Assembly (NCBI RefSeq): GCF_964340395.1 | Contig: NC_135556.1 | Span: 18,657,642-18,721,641 of the forward strand | From: Glandiceps talaboti | Taxonomy: Eukaryota > Hemichordata > Enteropneusta > Spengelidae | DNA length: 64,000 bases | Reading direction: 5' to 3' | Shown here: piece after piece, positions 22,925 through 34,819 of the stretch | Position numbering within the stretch: the stretch's first letter is position 1 | How the letters are laid out: the number at the start of each line of letters is the position of its first letter | The notes under the pieces: generated by a model | Told to the model about the DNA's origin: nothing | The model's input: only the letters and a program-made list of their open reading frames with translations | Database searches by the model: none | Position numbers and translations under genes: made by a program

Positions 22925-25900
22925 ATACATCTTACCTGAACAATACAAATTTTCCCCCTTCGTCCAATCAACACACCTTCCATATTAACAGCAATAAACT
23001 TTTGTTGTTTAATACAACCAATCTGCAAAATAACACAATGTGTACAGATAGATTGCTTATTGAGTTGATGTACAATAATTGCATCCTGTTTTTTCCTCAA
23101 CATGTAGCTTTTTGTGTACAAACAAATACCCCTGGTAGAATGAGGACTAGTACATGTACACTTCAACAAAAGTGCATGCGTAACATCTCTGAAGTGTGAT
23201 TTGTAGGCCTTGAGGTGCAAGCATTCCAACTCATCATTTGTTTTTTGTATTCACTTTAGCAAAATTTTACTAAAAACATCTCAACAAAGTTTGAGCAACT
23301 ATTGTTTATGCTAAAAGTAGGTAAGAAGGTAAAATGTACACACTGAACATAGGATGCATCTCAAAAATAAACTCTTAAAGTTTTGCTCTTAGTCTGTTCA
23401 AGAAAACTCCAACCTATTCTTAGATCAACTAAATAAAAAATGTGGGGTCACCATGGAACTTTTTGAAAAAGAAACCAAAATGATATCAAAATTTAGTCAT
23501 TTTAGAATCCAATATGGCTACCAATTACTGTATTAATTCTTTGGGAAAGTAACAGATTGTTGACTTCCTTGAAGACAAGATGGTGAACTAAATTTCTTTT
23601 ACTATTTCAAAAGACAAGAAAAAGCTTCCATATGGCAAGGTTTGGCGAGAATTCAAGAACTTTGATAATCAGGTACATTTGACCTCAAGGCGCATTCTAT
23701 GTTAACTATGTTTCCCATGAATATTACGGTTGACTATACAGGAAACAACATAACATACACTAGGTCTATCTATCTATCTATCTAGCATACTTACAGCAGC
23801 CCTATAGACATGATCAGCTGTATCAATCAATGTATAATCTACATTGTACTCCTTGTCATGTTCACCAAACTTCACAGTCACTGTCAGAAATAAAACAAGC
23901 AACTGAAAACAACTGATTGCTCTTTGGAATTCAAAATGGGTACTACACTACTTGCTGAATGTGGTAATTAGACTAAACTGACTTGATCTACCACAGTTGA
24001 GTTTTAAATTCACAACATACCCCCCTCCACCCCTCCACCCCTCATTCAATGCTGATTACATATTTTCCCCTCTTTGCAATGGCGGTTGTCTACAATCAGA
24101 GCCAAAACAGTGATAAAAAGTTACATGTATACATACACCCAGTCTTAAAACAACTTGCAGTTTTGCAGGATTGCCATCTCTATAATAATAGGGAAGATTT
24201 CCTGGAAAGATTTTCAGCCTACACACACTGTCAACAACATTTATTTTTCTCACCCATTTCAATAAAAGAGATCGAGTTTACTACATACAGATGTGCCCAA
24301 CAAAAGTTTCTGTTAAAATACATACATGTTCCAAATTTGAGGTCGGTATCAGTATCTGCAGTGCCCTCAGTGGCTGATTTCTTACTGAGTACTTCTTTCT
24401 CAGGGTCATAGTCTCTCAGGTTTTTAAGATGTTTTGGAGATTCATGACGATCCAGGATACTTGCGCCCTGATTCCTGTCAAGCAGAAAACACTTTTTTTA
24501 TCATCTCAAGTCAAGAAAGATGAGCACTCCCAGTAAATAGTATGCAAATTCATCACTGGACAAACTCACTGAAAAATTGATGACTACATTTTGCCTTGTT
24601 CATTGGTGTACAGCCCATTTTCAGGTTAGTCCTTATTTACAACAAATGTCACAAGAAACTGTATTCATTCAATCTTACATGTACAGTTTCTTATTGGTTT
24701 CTGCATGGTTGTATCAAACAGAGAGTGAATGGTGACATGAAATGAGCAGTAAAAAACCAGCAAGGAAATACTCATATCATGTGGCATAATTATTTTTCTT
24801 ATCATTATCAAATATATCAACCCTTTTGCAAAATCTTTACAAGAGCTCATTTTAAGAAAGACATCTTGCACTGTACATGGTGAAAAAGTGATCAACATAA
24901 GAGTTTAAAGTTCAAAGTTCAATCAGCACTTGCCTCTGACCTCTACTTTTTGAAACAAATCCCCTGACTTCCTCTGGATTTGACAATAAGCCATATGATT
25001 GGCTGGGTTTCTTTAACTCTGATGATGCCTTATCAGCCTTCTGAATACCATCTTCCAAAACTTCCACTGAAGTTGATTACACAGGAAAACAGGTTGTTTA
25101 TTATACAGTTAAACTGAAGGGAAATACCACTCCAGCAAATAAAGGTATACACTTTAATTAACTTTGGGTTCTGGCGAGTCATTTCATGGTTCTACATTCA
25201 TGACATTTTCACTGAAGGTAATACACACTTAAGGCCCATGAATATTCATTGTTCAACCATTGCATAAACATTGCTGCTGACTCCCATGATGCAATGTGGC
25301 CGACAACAAAATTCCCAAATGAGAGACAATTGTGACTTGATGTTTCTCTGAAATCGCATGTTATATAGGGGATGTAAAACCATGACACAACTCTCAAGAA
25401 CCGGCAGTAAGAATGCCTTTATTTCCTGGTGCAACATTCTCCTTTAATGCAGATACAATAAGTTATTACACACACACACATGCATGCACGTGCACACACA
25501 CACATCTTCACCAATTATGACAATGACATATTATCGTAAATTCAGAATACCCAGTAACTGAAGTTAGAAAATGAACAGCTTGCACTACTGTTATGATAAC
25601 TTACAAACCTAGTGATTCTGAAACAGAAAAAAGGTTGAACTGATGCTGAAATATGTTAATTTGAAGGAAAAAACATGACATGGTGATTACAAAGTTAGAT
25701 ACAGTTGGGTAGGACTATCATAGAAATAATCATTGTAATTCTTAATGAATCATCTAAAAACTTGATCAACATACTTACAAAGGATTATTTCATGTCCATA
25801 AAAGTTGAGGAGACCAGGGAAACATTTCCCTGTGTCTAAACATGTAACTGCAAAGAAATAAAAAAGATTTGCATTCATAGTCAATAAGTGTTTGTATTGA

Positions 25901-26559
25901 GAGCACTGGTAAAAGTGATCACAAAGTCTCACAACACTACTGCATTTATACATACTTTTGCAAAAGTAAAGTACATGGCTGTATATACGTGTCTCATGAA
26001 CAGTCACTAGCCATGTGTCTTCAATGTAGGGTTATAACTTTGAATCCTAAGACATCAATGAAATTGCTTCATGACCCTACTGAAATCTTTTAAAGACTCA
26101 GTTTTACTTTTTTTCAATGTTTTTCAAATGTCAATTATCGAAGAACATCACCCTGCCCCCAAAAAAGACAAAGTATTGCTATGAAATTCGTAAAAATGCA
26201 CCTGTCATTTTCTTTTCTAAAAATGTCCATGATCTGGTATTTTGTAAAATGTATATTGTTTGTTCACAGCAAGCAATTAGCGCCCCCATCCGACTAGGTG
26301 ACAAAATTAACAACATGAGCGTTTTGTTCTTATGTGCACACGCATAGTTGTTGACATCGACTAGCGGCTGTGCGAGCCACAAATGAAACCACGCCGTCTT
26401 GCCTCGTCTCGAATGTTTTACCTTCCAAAAATGCTCTATTTTTGACCTACCCTTCCTGAGCGTTATCTTCTTGCTAATACCATCGAGGGAGTGTAAAATG
26501 CCCCTGAACTGACCGTCATCTGTAACGAACCGAACATCCAGTCCCTCATAAGCTGCCAT
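16781..26559 (-). CDS. EXD1: EXD1, piRNA-pathway exonuclease-like protein
   Basis: Model complement(join(16781..16903, 17457..18700, 19037..19250, 20052..20243, 20705..20848, 21775..21855, 22608..22712, 22936..23022, 23795..23880, 24326..24474, 24934..25066, 25779..25847, 26451..26559)), 911 residues; every junction keeps phase. Exons 1-3 give an Lsm-like domain ending in FYGHEIILLEVLEDG, as in vertebrate EXD1. Residues about 160-345 are a DEDD-type 3'-5' exonuclease fold (FIAVNMEGVLIGRRGK, VMHDCRQPSDALF, VNVFDTQVADV). The first catalytic Asp is Asn195 (N-M-E), so catalysis is probably lost; mammalian EXD1 is likewise an inactive RNA-binding adaptor in the PIWI-EXD1-TDRD12 complex. Residues 457-871 are a long Ser-rich acidic tail absent from the 514-residue human protein. 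The ATG at 26559 is chosen over an in-frame TTG at 26565. The intron after exon 3 has a GC donor (24933-24932). If the last intron is retained, translation stops at 17424. Confidence 0.88.
17160..17310. repeat. Pyrimidine-rich CTCCCT tract
   Basis: About 140 bp of almost pure C/T on the plus strand (GA-rich on the minus strand, the EXD1 sense strand). It lies in the last EXD1 intron. Both overlapping ORFs are composition artefacts. Confidence 0.85.
20350..20545 (+). mobile_element. tRNA-derived SINE, old
   Basis: Head GATGGTCAAATGGTTAGAGT (A-box-like, 20355-20374), then TCTGCAGGCTGCAGGTTTAC with a degenerate B-box. This resembles the usual GGTCAAGTGGTTAGAGC...GCAGGTTCGAATCC head of tRNA-derived SINEs. 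The unrelated tail runs to about 20545. The promoter boxes are decayed, so it is not a tRNA gene. It lies in an EXD1 intron. Confidence 0.5.
21330..21528. mobile_element. TA-flanked MITE, copy 2 (diverged)
   Basis: Aligns with the element at 13726-13931: GATTTTACAGTCTTCA, ACCAGACTGGTAC, GTGAAATTAGCGAAAATAAG and the end CCAGGTTTAAAGTA. The left terminus is degraded (CAAACCTTTTTTTTC). It lies in the EXD1 intron between exons 20705-20848 and 21775-21855. Confidence 0.65.
22140..22340. repeat. Compound TGAC / TGAT microsatellite
   Basis: TGAC units (22143-22262) pass directly into TGAT units (22262-22336). It lies in the EXD1 intron 21856-22607. Confidence 0.95.
22828..22922. repeat. CA microsatellite
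   Basis: About 45 CA units with one small interruption (CCATGCG) near 22862. It ends about 14 bp from the donor of EXD1 exon 22936-23022. Long ORFs through it in several frames are artefacts. Confidence 0.95.
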
Positions 26560-27094
26560 CTTCAAGGCACTGCTTGCTTGAGCCCTTTAACTTGAGATTT
26601 AATGTTAAAATTCACCAGAGCGACACCTAGATTTCCTGGAATACTCTGTGTCACAGAATCCTGTCGACTTATAAGAACCTTGACTGAGTAAAGAATATAC
26701 ACCAATTCATAAACACGACATTGTCATATAAATGTGAAAGTTTTCCACCCTACATGAGATGCAGTTCGGTGATATATGCTTGTCTGCTAGGGTGTCCGTT
26801 CCTCAGCGATCCTCTGCACTGATACATCTGCACTGATACATCTGAGGATTGATGGAATATTTCCAAAGTTGTGAACATCCAGTAATTTTTTTCAATTGTA
26901 TAGTATGTAGCTTTGAACAAACTGAAAAAATGTATGTATCCAAAACGGGAGTCACTGTAGTTTTTGTCACTTTCTACATAAAAAAAACACCGTGATATAA
27001 AGTAACACGTGCACAGCTCGTAAATACTGAAGCATGTGAAGTGCGTCCTCTGTGGTACCCATAGTGCATTTCACGATTAGGTAAATAAATAAAG
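26560..27094. promoter_or_regulatory. Head-to-head spacer between EXD1 and the F-box gene
   Basis: 535 bp between the two start codons on opposite strands. It must hold both 5' UTRs and promoters. No TATA box is evident at a useful distance on either strand. A doubled CTGCACTGATACAT occurs near 26815-26840. A shared bidirectional promoter is inferred from spacing alone. Confidence 0.5.
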
Positions 27095-30000
27095 ATGGCT
27101 GACAAGCTACCGGTGGAGGTGAGTTCGTATTGAAAATGTTTTGCATTATTACGCAGAATCTTGTGCTAGGACAGAGAAAGTGAGAGCTTCTGTCTCGACG
27201 CTTATATTACGCGAAGTGGGCTATGCAGTTTTTTTTGTCATTTTAACTGTCCGTTATATGAGTTCTATGTAAATGTCCAGTTGTGTTGTGATATGATCAA
27301 GACGCGTCAACATCACGAGACTGTACCCGTACCGTCACGTCACACAACTCATGGTGATACTGCACTTTCTGAGCGAGCACAGTGTTAGAAGTAGTCAAAA
27401 TATTAGACATTTGCAATCCACCAGTGTTATCGCTTGTATCGCAAGCAATGTAATGTGTTCTGAAAATCTCTGAACAATGTTACCTTGGGAAGGGGGAGTT
27501 GACGGTTTGTACACTAGTTTGATTACATTACAAGATTAGTACAAGTCAAAATTACGTCATAAGTATGGGTGGTAGCAAGTGATCAAAGTGTAATAGTATC
27601 AGTCGAGCTGCAGAGCGTCTAAGTTTTTAAATCATTGTGGACAGAAATTTTCGAGATTGGATATCGCAAAATTCGAGAGAAAAAATTATTCTTGCCTTTG
27701 ATTGTTGGTGTTTTTGTCAAAGATTTTTTGCCAGTCATACGCATTAATCGGCATTTATTATTGAATACATTTCCGGTGCAGCTGTCATCATTGTGTTGTC
27801 ACGTTAAGACTTCCTTATGGCCTCTCACCTGATTGCCACAAAACTTTATATTTACCAACAATAAAACCAACCAACTTACAACCAACCCTGACAAACATTT
27901 GTAATTTTTGTGCTATTTACTCTCTCCAGACTCAAAAGTTTGTTCTAAAGGTGAGGGCTCTAAGGGACGATCGCACAATGTCACACAAGCTCACTTCATT
28001 TTTATGTGGGGGGGGGGGGGTTTCTGGTGTCGGTGCGATTGCTGAACTTCATTGTCACCCTTCTAACCAAATTTCAAAAAACTTTCATGCCTTCAATGAT
28101 AAAATCATCTGTATTTACAACTGAGATGTTGATAGTTTGATGTAAATTTACTTCTAATGTGAGATACAGTCCGAGTGCTGGGTTTCTGGTAGTATTTTGA
28201 TGTGTTTACTGTCATCTCAGTAAACAGGTTCATAAGGTTGGAACTTCATGTTTACCATAATGTTTTTACAGTACATCCATCGTAGTGGTGTGACCACTAC
28301 AGTTTTCATCATGTTCATTTAGGGGGATGGGGAGGGGGTTTTCTCATAAACGATATTGAGCTTGTGTGACATTGTATGACCGTCAGTTGTATCATGGTGA
28401 AAATTTCACTTTGGCATAACTTTTTAAGTTTCAAATTAACAGTACTTTTTGATAAATATTTATCAAAGTCAGCAATGAAAGTTTGATAAAAGTATATTTG
28501 AGAGTTAAGAGATTGTGAAAATCGACAAAATCAATACAGCAATATGCTTAGCACTAGTACAGTTGACTTTATTCACTGTAACTACGCCAACAACTATACA
28601 AACTTAAAAACATGTAGAAGTTCTATAAAAACCTGTACATACAGTTTTACAAGTTCACAGCCATTACTAAACAAATCAAAGATATTCAAGGATGAGTTGT
28701 CACTGTGTGTGTATACCATTACATAAGGAAATGTATGTAGCTATTTTAATAGCATGTCTACCGTATGGTTATGATGGTATAACTATGTATATGAGATGTC
28801 TACTGGTACTTACTAAGCTATTTGTATACCATTGCTGCTTTGTCCATATATATCAATATATAACCTTTCACCACCTGATAAATACATTGGTACTGTTACA
28901 TTGTAATAGCAGTCCTAGTGTGTATAGAGTTTATTTGTAGCCTCTATCAGTATATGTATATGAAGTAATATGACAGAACCCTCATGATGCACAAGTGCAA
29001 GTGTGGCGTACTCTGGGTATGTGCTCAAGCGAGTGCTTGCAGTGTTCTCTGTAGCCATACTTTCACAAACCTAGTTAGTGAAAGCACAGCAGGAAACACT
29101 GCAAGCAGAAGTGCAAATATCCCTGAGTATACCTATACTGCAAAGTGCAGCTCACACAGCATGGGATTCTGTTATTATTATATACTATCCAAAACAGCAC
29201 ATTTCTGTAAAAAAATTATGTGATCACAGGCTTTTGTGTACAATGAACAATTGTGTCCTCATTTGCATATTGCATGCAAGTATGCAATAAATTAAATGTT
29301 TTCGGTATTGAACTGCGGTGCAAATACCGCTGGTATGGACATGCGCCAGTACTAGTAATAATAGTCTATTACAGATCATAACATTATATACCATGCCTGA
29401 ACACATGTAATTATAAATGCAATTATTTATTAGATTTTTCACACTTTGGTACAATTCATTTGTTCAGGTCAACAGTAGGATAATTTTGACCTGTTGCATA
29501 CTAAAGCAAGTATAGGGTACTTACAAAGCGGAATCACTGTCACAAGTCAATGTGATATTGTCATACCTAATTAACTAAACTTGTCTGTGTCTCTGTGTTT
29601 ATGTGTGCTTACTAGTACAACAAATTTATAGTTGTGTCTTTTAGTGTCTATCTCAGCAAACTGAGACTCCAATTTACAGAGTAGTATTTGTGAAGCTACT
29701 CAGGATTTCCAACAATGTAGTCATTTTGTAAGAATAAAAAACTTGTATATTTTGTTTCCCTAGGCAAATGATTGATCAATGCTGTATGTCTGTTTATTAT
29801 ATCTATTCTAGGCGATATCTCACATGATGAGATATCTGAGTGTATCTGACCGCAAAGAGGCTGCCTTGGTTAATAAACGATGGTACGAGGCAGCAATGGA
29901 TCCAATCCTACAGCAAGACATTATCATTACATTCCAGACTCCATCCATGACTGAAGGGCCAATTATTGGCTTTGGTAAACGTAGAAGTCCAAATCTGGTG

Positions 30001-31776
30001 CTGAACCACATTGATGGATCATCACACTCAAAATTGGTGATTCAGAAAGCTTGTCAGTACATGGGACAACATCTAAACAGACTGTCTCTGAAAGGTTCCG
30101 ATATCACAGAAGGTACCTTTATGTCAATAGTTCAGTATTGTCATAATCTTGTCTCGTTGGATCTCAGTTGTTGTAACAGTTTATTCATGTCAGGGAAGTT
30201 TCTGTCAAAACCGAAAGACTTAGAGGCAGTGAAGGCAGCGCTAGTTAACCTGAAAGAATTGAACCTCAGCTCTCTACGCTATCTCTCAGATTCCCTTTTC
30301 AACAGGATAATGACTTGCGTTCCAAACATTGAGAAGCTTTCCCTCGCATCTTGCCATTTGACGTTTGAGTTTAACCCCTACAGAGACAGTAAATATCGAA
30401 ACTCTGAGTCCGTTCTGACTTTTACCAGTCTTTTGAACAGTATTGAAGCACACACCAAAACTCTACAGAGTCTAGACTTAAGCAGGACCGCCATCACAAA
30501 TGATGGTATCTGCTCACTCGTTAATATCAAGGCATTGCAGCTGAGAGAGTTGAGTCTGAAGGGATGTAGAGATATTACAGATAGTGGTATTGCAGTGCTT
30601 GTCAAGAATCAGACCTCACTGACAAAGTTAGACCTTAGCTCTTGTCAGGAGCTGAAAGATGGTGCCATCCATGCCATCAGAAATAATCTGGTTGAATTAC
30701 AGCATCTTAACATCAACAAATGTCGATATGTGACTGACTCACCAATCCAGCTATTGTGTTCCACTCTACCAAACCTGACCTACTTCAATGCATCAGAGTG
30801 CTTTCAGTTGACCTCCAAGGGTCTCATCAAAGGACTGTGTGGAGGTTCAACATCCACTCTGGTGTCACTCAATCTCAGCTGTTGCAGTTTGGTCAAAGAT
30901 GACCTGGTACTTGCCATGTCCAAGGTCATGATAAACCTAGAGGAGCTTGACCTCGGATCGTGTTTACCTCTGACTGACAAGAGTGTCAACATCATAGCCA
31001 AGTCATTTGGTCAACTGCGATCTCTGAGATTGGCGTGGTGTAAGGAGGTGACAGACTATGGTCTACTAGGATTGGAAAAATATATCTACCAGGATGACCT
31101 AGCAGAGAGAGATGATGAAGTACCGAATATAAACCAGGGTGTTAAGATGATTACACCTGGCAAACCAAATGAATACAGCAGTGGAAGATTCTCCAGAAAC
31201 TACAGCAACATTGGTATGTTCAGTATCCCGGCAGATGGGGATCGAAATCCACCAAAGAAGATCTCCTTCTCGGAGTTAGAAAGAGAAATCAAGAAAGAAG
31301 AGTACACAGCACTGTATATGATCAAGGGGCTGCAGAGCTTGAATCTCAATGCTTGTCATCGCGTCACTGACTTGGGAATCATCCAGGCAATCAGATTCAG
31401 AGAACTACGCAAACTCAACCTGAGTATGTGTCCAAAGCTGACAGATGATGGCCTGATAGCTGTATCAAAGAATAACAAAAGCTTGGAAGAATTGTACATC
31501 AGTCAGTGTCAGAAGATCACAGATGTTGGCATCATAGCAGTGGCTAAGAATCTGCTGCGACTAGCCATACTGGATGTTTCTAGCAGTGATCAGATAACAG
31601 ACAAGTCATTGCAGGTACTTGGGAAATACTGCCCTCAACTGAGAAATCTGGATGTGTCAACATGCGGACAAATTACTATGGAGGCTGTTGATGCCATTTC
31701 ACAAACACTGAAATATCTGACTGTACAGGCTCGATATGTTGGTGGCTCCCTAGAACATGAACTCTTTAGCTACTGA
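27095..31776 (+). CDS. F-box and leucine-rich-repeat protein
   Basis: Model join(27095..27118, 29812..31776), 662 residues. Exon 1 encodes only MADKLPVE, followed by a GTGAGT donor. The acceptor TCTATTCTAG leads in phase 0 into AISHMMRYLSVSDRKEAALV, together forming an F-box at residues about 4-45. The rest is a run of cysteine-containing LRRs of the FBXL type (for example LQSLNLNACHRVTDLGI, LTKLDLSSCQELKDGAI), broken by a charged insert at about residues 435-510. Such proteins bind SKP1 through the F-box and present substrates to SCF ubiquitin ligases through the LRR arc. The order and wording of the early LRRs recall LRRC29/FBXL9, but I cannot prove that orthology. The 2.7-kb intron holds a dispersed repeat at 28970-29330. 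It is head-to-head with EXD1 and tail-to-tail with the cadherin gene. Confidence 0.9.
28970..29330 (+). repeat. Dispersed repeat family 1, copy A
   Basis: Shares order and sequence with 42150-42510: ACAGAACCC..TGATGC, GCAAGTGTGGC, CTTGCAGTGTT, a mid-element inverted copy (GATTCTGTTATTATTA), then TATGCAATAA and a hairpin GGTATTGAACTGCGGTGCAAATACC. Non-coding. It lies in the intron of the F-box gene. The inverted copy inside suggests a TIR element of about 210 bp plus a 3' segment. Confidence 0.6.
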
Positions 31777-33910
31777 ACTGAATTGCCTAGTATCCAGAGA
31801 TACATATGATCAAGTATGTATGACATTTGACAACTAGCTCAAGTCAGAGCTTGCCAGGTGACAACTTCTTGCAAAGAGACTAAAATGCATTGCTTTGAAA
31901 TAGACAATAGTGTTACATTATCAGGAGTTATCAATCTTGGCCAATCAATTCTCTTCTAATTCTGGTCAGTTGGTTTAAGCACATAACCAAATAGTTAATG
32001 AGAAAATACTTCAAGTGTTGCACAACCTTCAAAACTAAGACAGCATTTCATGTTTATGGAAGAAAATCAATACCGACCCAAGTATGACTGCACCAACTTT
32101 TTATTGTAATATTAATAATAATAGTGTTAGTTTTTTATATAGTGCTTTCCCTTTCAGTGCTCAAATCACTTTACAATTAGTACCCCTGGCATGGCTCTAT
32201 CGTGGCACAACGGCCCTTTACTTTCTCATCAACTCTCTGGGTGTACATTTAAGCTTAGAGTGCAAGTAATTTCACACAAAATTACACAATTAATCCTGAA
32301 TTAGTGCATTTACAGGCAAGCTTTATAGATTACTTGGTTTATGATATAGTAATAGTATACTACATATAGTAGTATACAATCATATAGTACTGTATACATG
32401 TATATTCAAATTTAAATCTATGCATGTATTCACATTTACACAAGAAACAGGACCGAGACAAAGAGTTGTACCTGTGAGTAACATTTCCTTTCATGAATTC
32501 AGAGAGTGAGGGCATTCTAACTGAAGGGCTTCATTGCTACTTAGCAGTTCAAAAAATAACCCAGAAGTGTTAGTCACAGATAATACAAATTTTAGTCGTT
32601 TTAACAGAAGCCTCAGTCTAATTTTACAAACAGTTTTATTAATTTATATTGAAATAATTTGAGAAAAAAAAAGTACTGTGAATGAATTTACTGTTTTTAT
32701 CTGAATAAGTTTTACAGACTGTTCTTTTCATCTCTGTAGAAAAAAAGTTTTATAAGACAAGTTTTTCTCTTTGTGCTGTGATTTTTAGATGACATCTCAA
32801 AAGCAGAAGTATTAGTCGATGTAAGTTATACCAAAAAAAAAAAAAATTAAAAAAAATATGTCCTGCTAATTCTCTGAAATAATGATCATTGAAATTGAAC
32901 ATACTGTTGTGGATTTTGGGCCATATTCAATTGTTTCTCCTCATGACAATATCACATGACTGTTGTTGTCCAATGGCATCTCCTAGATCCTGTCTGTGCT
33001 TCTCTAGCAGTAATGGCTGGCATGAGGGTTAGCTGTTAGAACCTTCTCCTGAAATGGTCACTTTATGTGACATGATTCAGAGTCCAGGGAACACTTTGAT
33101 CATTCTAAATCACTGCTACCTTTGTCCATTAGTATACACAGACCATGAGCCTGTGTCTTCAAGTGAATGTTTGTGGGGGCAGCCTGGCAATAGGAACACA
33201 ATATTGGAACTGGAAGAGGAACAGAATATTGGAAGTCTAGACAAATTTTTCATCAACCAAATCTACACTACGAACTGTAAAACACATCACATCCTTATCC
33301 CTGCTGCCTGTTGTGGAAAGGGCTGTGAAGAGCGCCCTCAACGGCTGGTCTACCAAATGTACAGATGCGTTTTGTTTTCATCTTTACCTTTCATGCCAGT
33401 ATAATAGACAATGTCTGTTAGTAATGGGAAGTGTAAAGTTGACATGTATGTTACAGACAGGTCACAGGACAAATTATTGGAATTGTGCCCTTCTTGACAA
33501 CTGTTTAAATATATAGCATTTGTTTTCAGGTATTTGCGTGTGCTATGGTTTGCCATTATTGTCTTTTTACCAATACACATAACAGTATTGCATGTAACAG
33601 GAAAGAAGAAAAAATGCCTAGTTTAGGACCATTGAATGCTAGCTTTACAGAGCTTTAAAGTAAAAGTGGGCTTTGTCTCGCAAATGTTGTTATTCTTACA
33701 GGTACTTTACTTAACATTTGATAATGGTTTGTAGACATTTGATACACACTGATTTAAGTATGTCATGGAGAAGTTTATTGTACATGTATTTGTAATAAAT
33801 GGTGATGCAAAGTTTAAGATATGATTGTACAAATTGTTTATATGAAATGTAAATGAATTGTTCACCACACATATATAGATGTGGGTGTATTATGTAATAA
33901 ATTCATCTTT
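31777..33910 (+). other. F-box gene 3' flank, probable 3' UTR
   Basis: No supported coding sequence. AATAAA-type hexamers occur near 33797 and 33896. It contains the retroelement tail at 32095-32255. The UTR end is not resolved. Confidence 0.35.
32095..32255 (-). mobile_element. Retroelement 3' tail (SINE or LINE remnant)
   Basis: On the minus strand: GTAAAGTGATTTGAGCACTG, AAGGGAAAGCACTATATAAA and then TATTATTATTAATATTA. This is the usual 3' end of an invertebrate retroelement (AGCGCTATATAAA plus a TATT-rich tail). No coding part remains. It lies downstream of the F-box stop codon and may be part of that 3' UTR. Confidence 0.45.
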
Positions 33911-33969
33911 AAAATGGTCATGAAGTATTGTTTTTATCTTTTCATTAAAGCTGCCCTGGCTACAAGTGG

Positions 33970-34062
33970 AACGTTTGTTTTTTTTTTGTTTTTTTTTGGT
34001 TTTTGTTGGGTTTTTGGGGGGGGGGGTTTTGTTGGTTTTTTTTTGGGGGGGGTGTTTTTGTT
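33970..34062. repeat. T/G homopolymer-rich tract
   Basis: Runs of T and G only, with G runs of 8-9. It lies close to the 3' ends of the convergent F-box and dachsous genes. Assembly errors are likely here. Confidence 0.8.
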
Positions 34063-34144
34063 CAGTACAATAACTTACTCATAATATCGTTTACCATGAA
34101 CAGTATCGTATCATCTGTGGATAAACATACTTTTTGTGGCTGTA

Positions 34145-34260
34145 TACACGATAAATCAAATTAATTTTTGGGTCTGCACCCAAAAATCAGCGCCCTCAAT
34201 GGCAGTCTCGATTTCAACCTGTTTCAGTACTGGATAATATCATGCACTTGTTAACAGGTG
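34145..34260 (+). repeat. Dispersed hairpin repeat family 2, copy A
   Basis: Contains the palindrome ATTTTTGGGTCTGCACCCAA followed by AAATCAGCGCCCTCAATGGC. The same order recurs on the minus strand at about 60610-60715. Non-coding, between the F-box gene and dachsous 3' ends. Confidence 0.5.
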
Positions 34261-34819
34261 AAATATCGTATATATTGGTATTTTTACAATTTTCAGCGAA
34301 TATATTGTGGTCGTCTGATTGAAAAGCAATACTCCAGTTATGCCAGTATAGTCTTAATGGTGAGATTCAAAACCATGCTTTCGCACGATTTAACACTAGA
34401 CCTGCCTCAGTAATGCTATCTTGTTTGAACATGTGATGTGAATATGTAAAGAAGATTTTTTCGCAACAATACTGCCCTCTATCGTTACAAAATATATTCT
34501 TTCGTTTTTCCCATCATGGCAGAAAATCATTAGCACATTATTAGTCTTCCTGTTGTGTATCATGCCACGCCTATCAACCAGCACTGAAAGGGGTTGACCA
34601 ATGCATGAGGGCGCCCTGTCATGGCAGACCTTACAGGTCAGGAAAATCATTCAAATTTCTCTGTGAAGTAAGTCTTAATATGGATAAGTTTAACAGTGTC
34701 ATCAGCATTGTCAGAATATGATTATGAATAGTAATAATAGAACAATACCCAGACATTCTTTTTAGACAACTGAAACAACAAAAAACACTTCAAAACCAAT
34801 AATTATAATAATAATACTG

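Noticed and set aside
22647-23229. Three overlapping ORFs of 113-142 codons around the CA repeat
   Set aside because: They are made by the dinucleotide repeat, which is open in several frames, and overlap the true EXD1 exon 22936-23022 in another frame or run over introns.
25602-25626. Possible 13-nt EXD1 micro-exon on the minus strand (CTGTTTCAG acceptor, GTAAGT donor)
   Set aside because: Inclusion between exons 25779-25847 and 24934-25066 makes an in-frame TAA at once; skipping it keeps the conserved LLEVLEDG sequence.
33054-33580. Three ORFs of 67-116 codons after the F-box gene
   Set aside because: They overlap on both strands, lack domain similarity and fit a 3' UTR with chance open frames.
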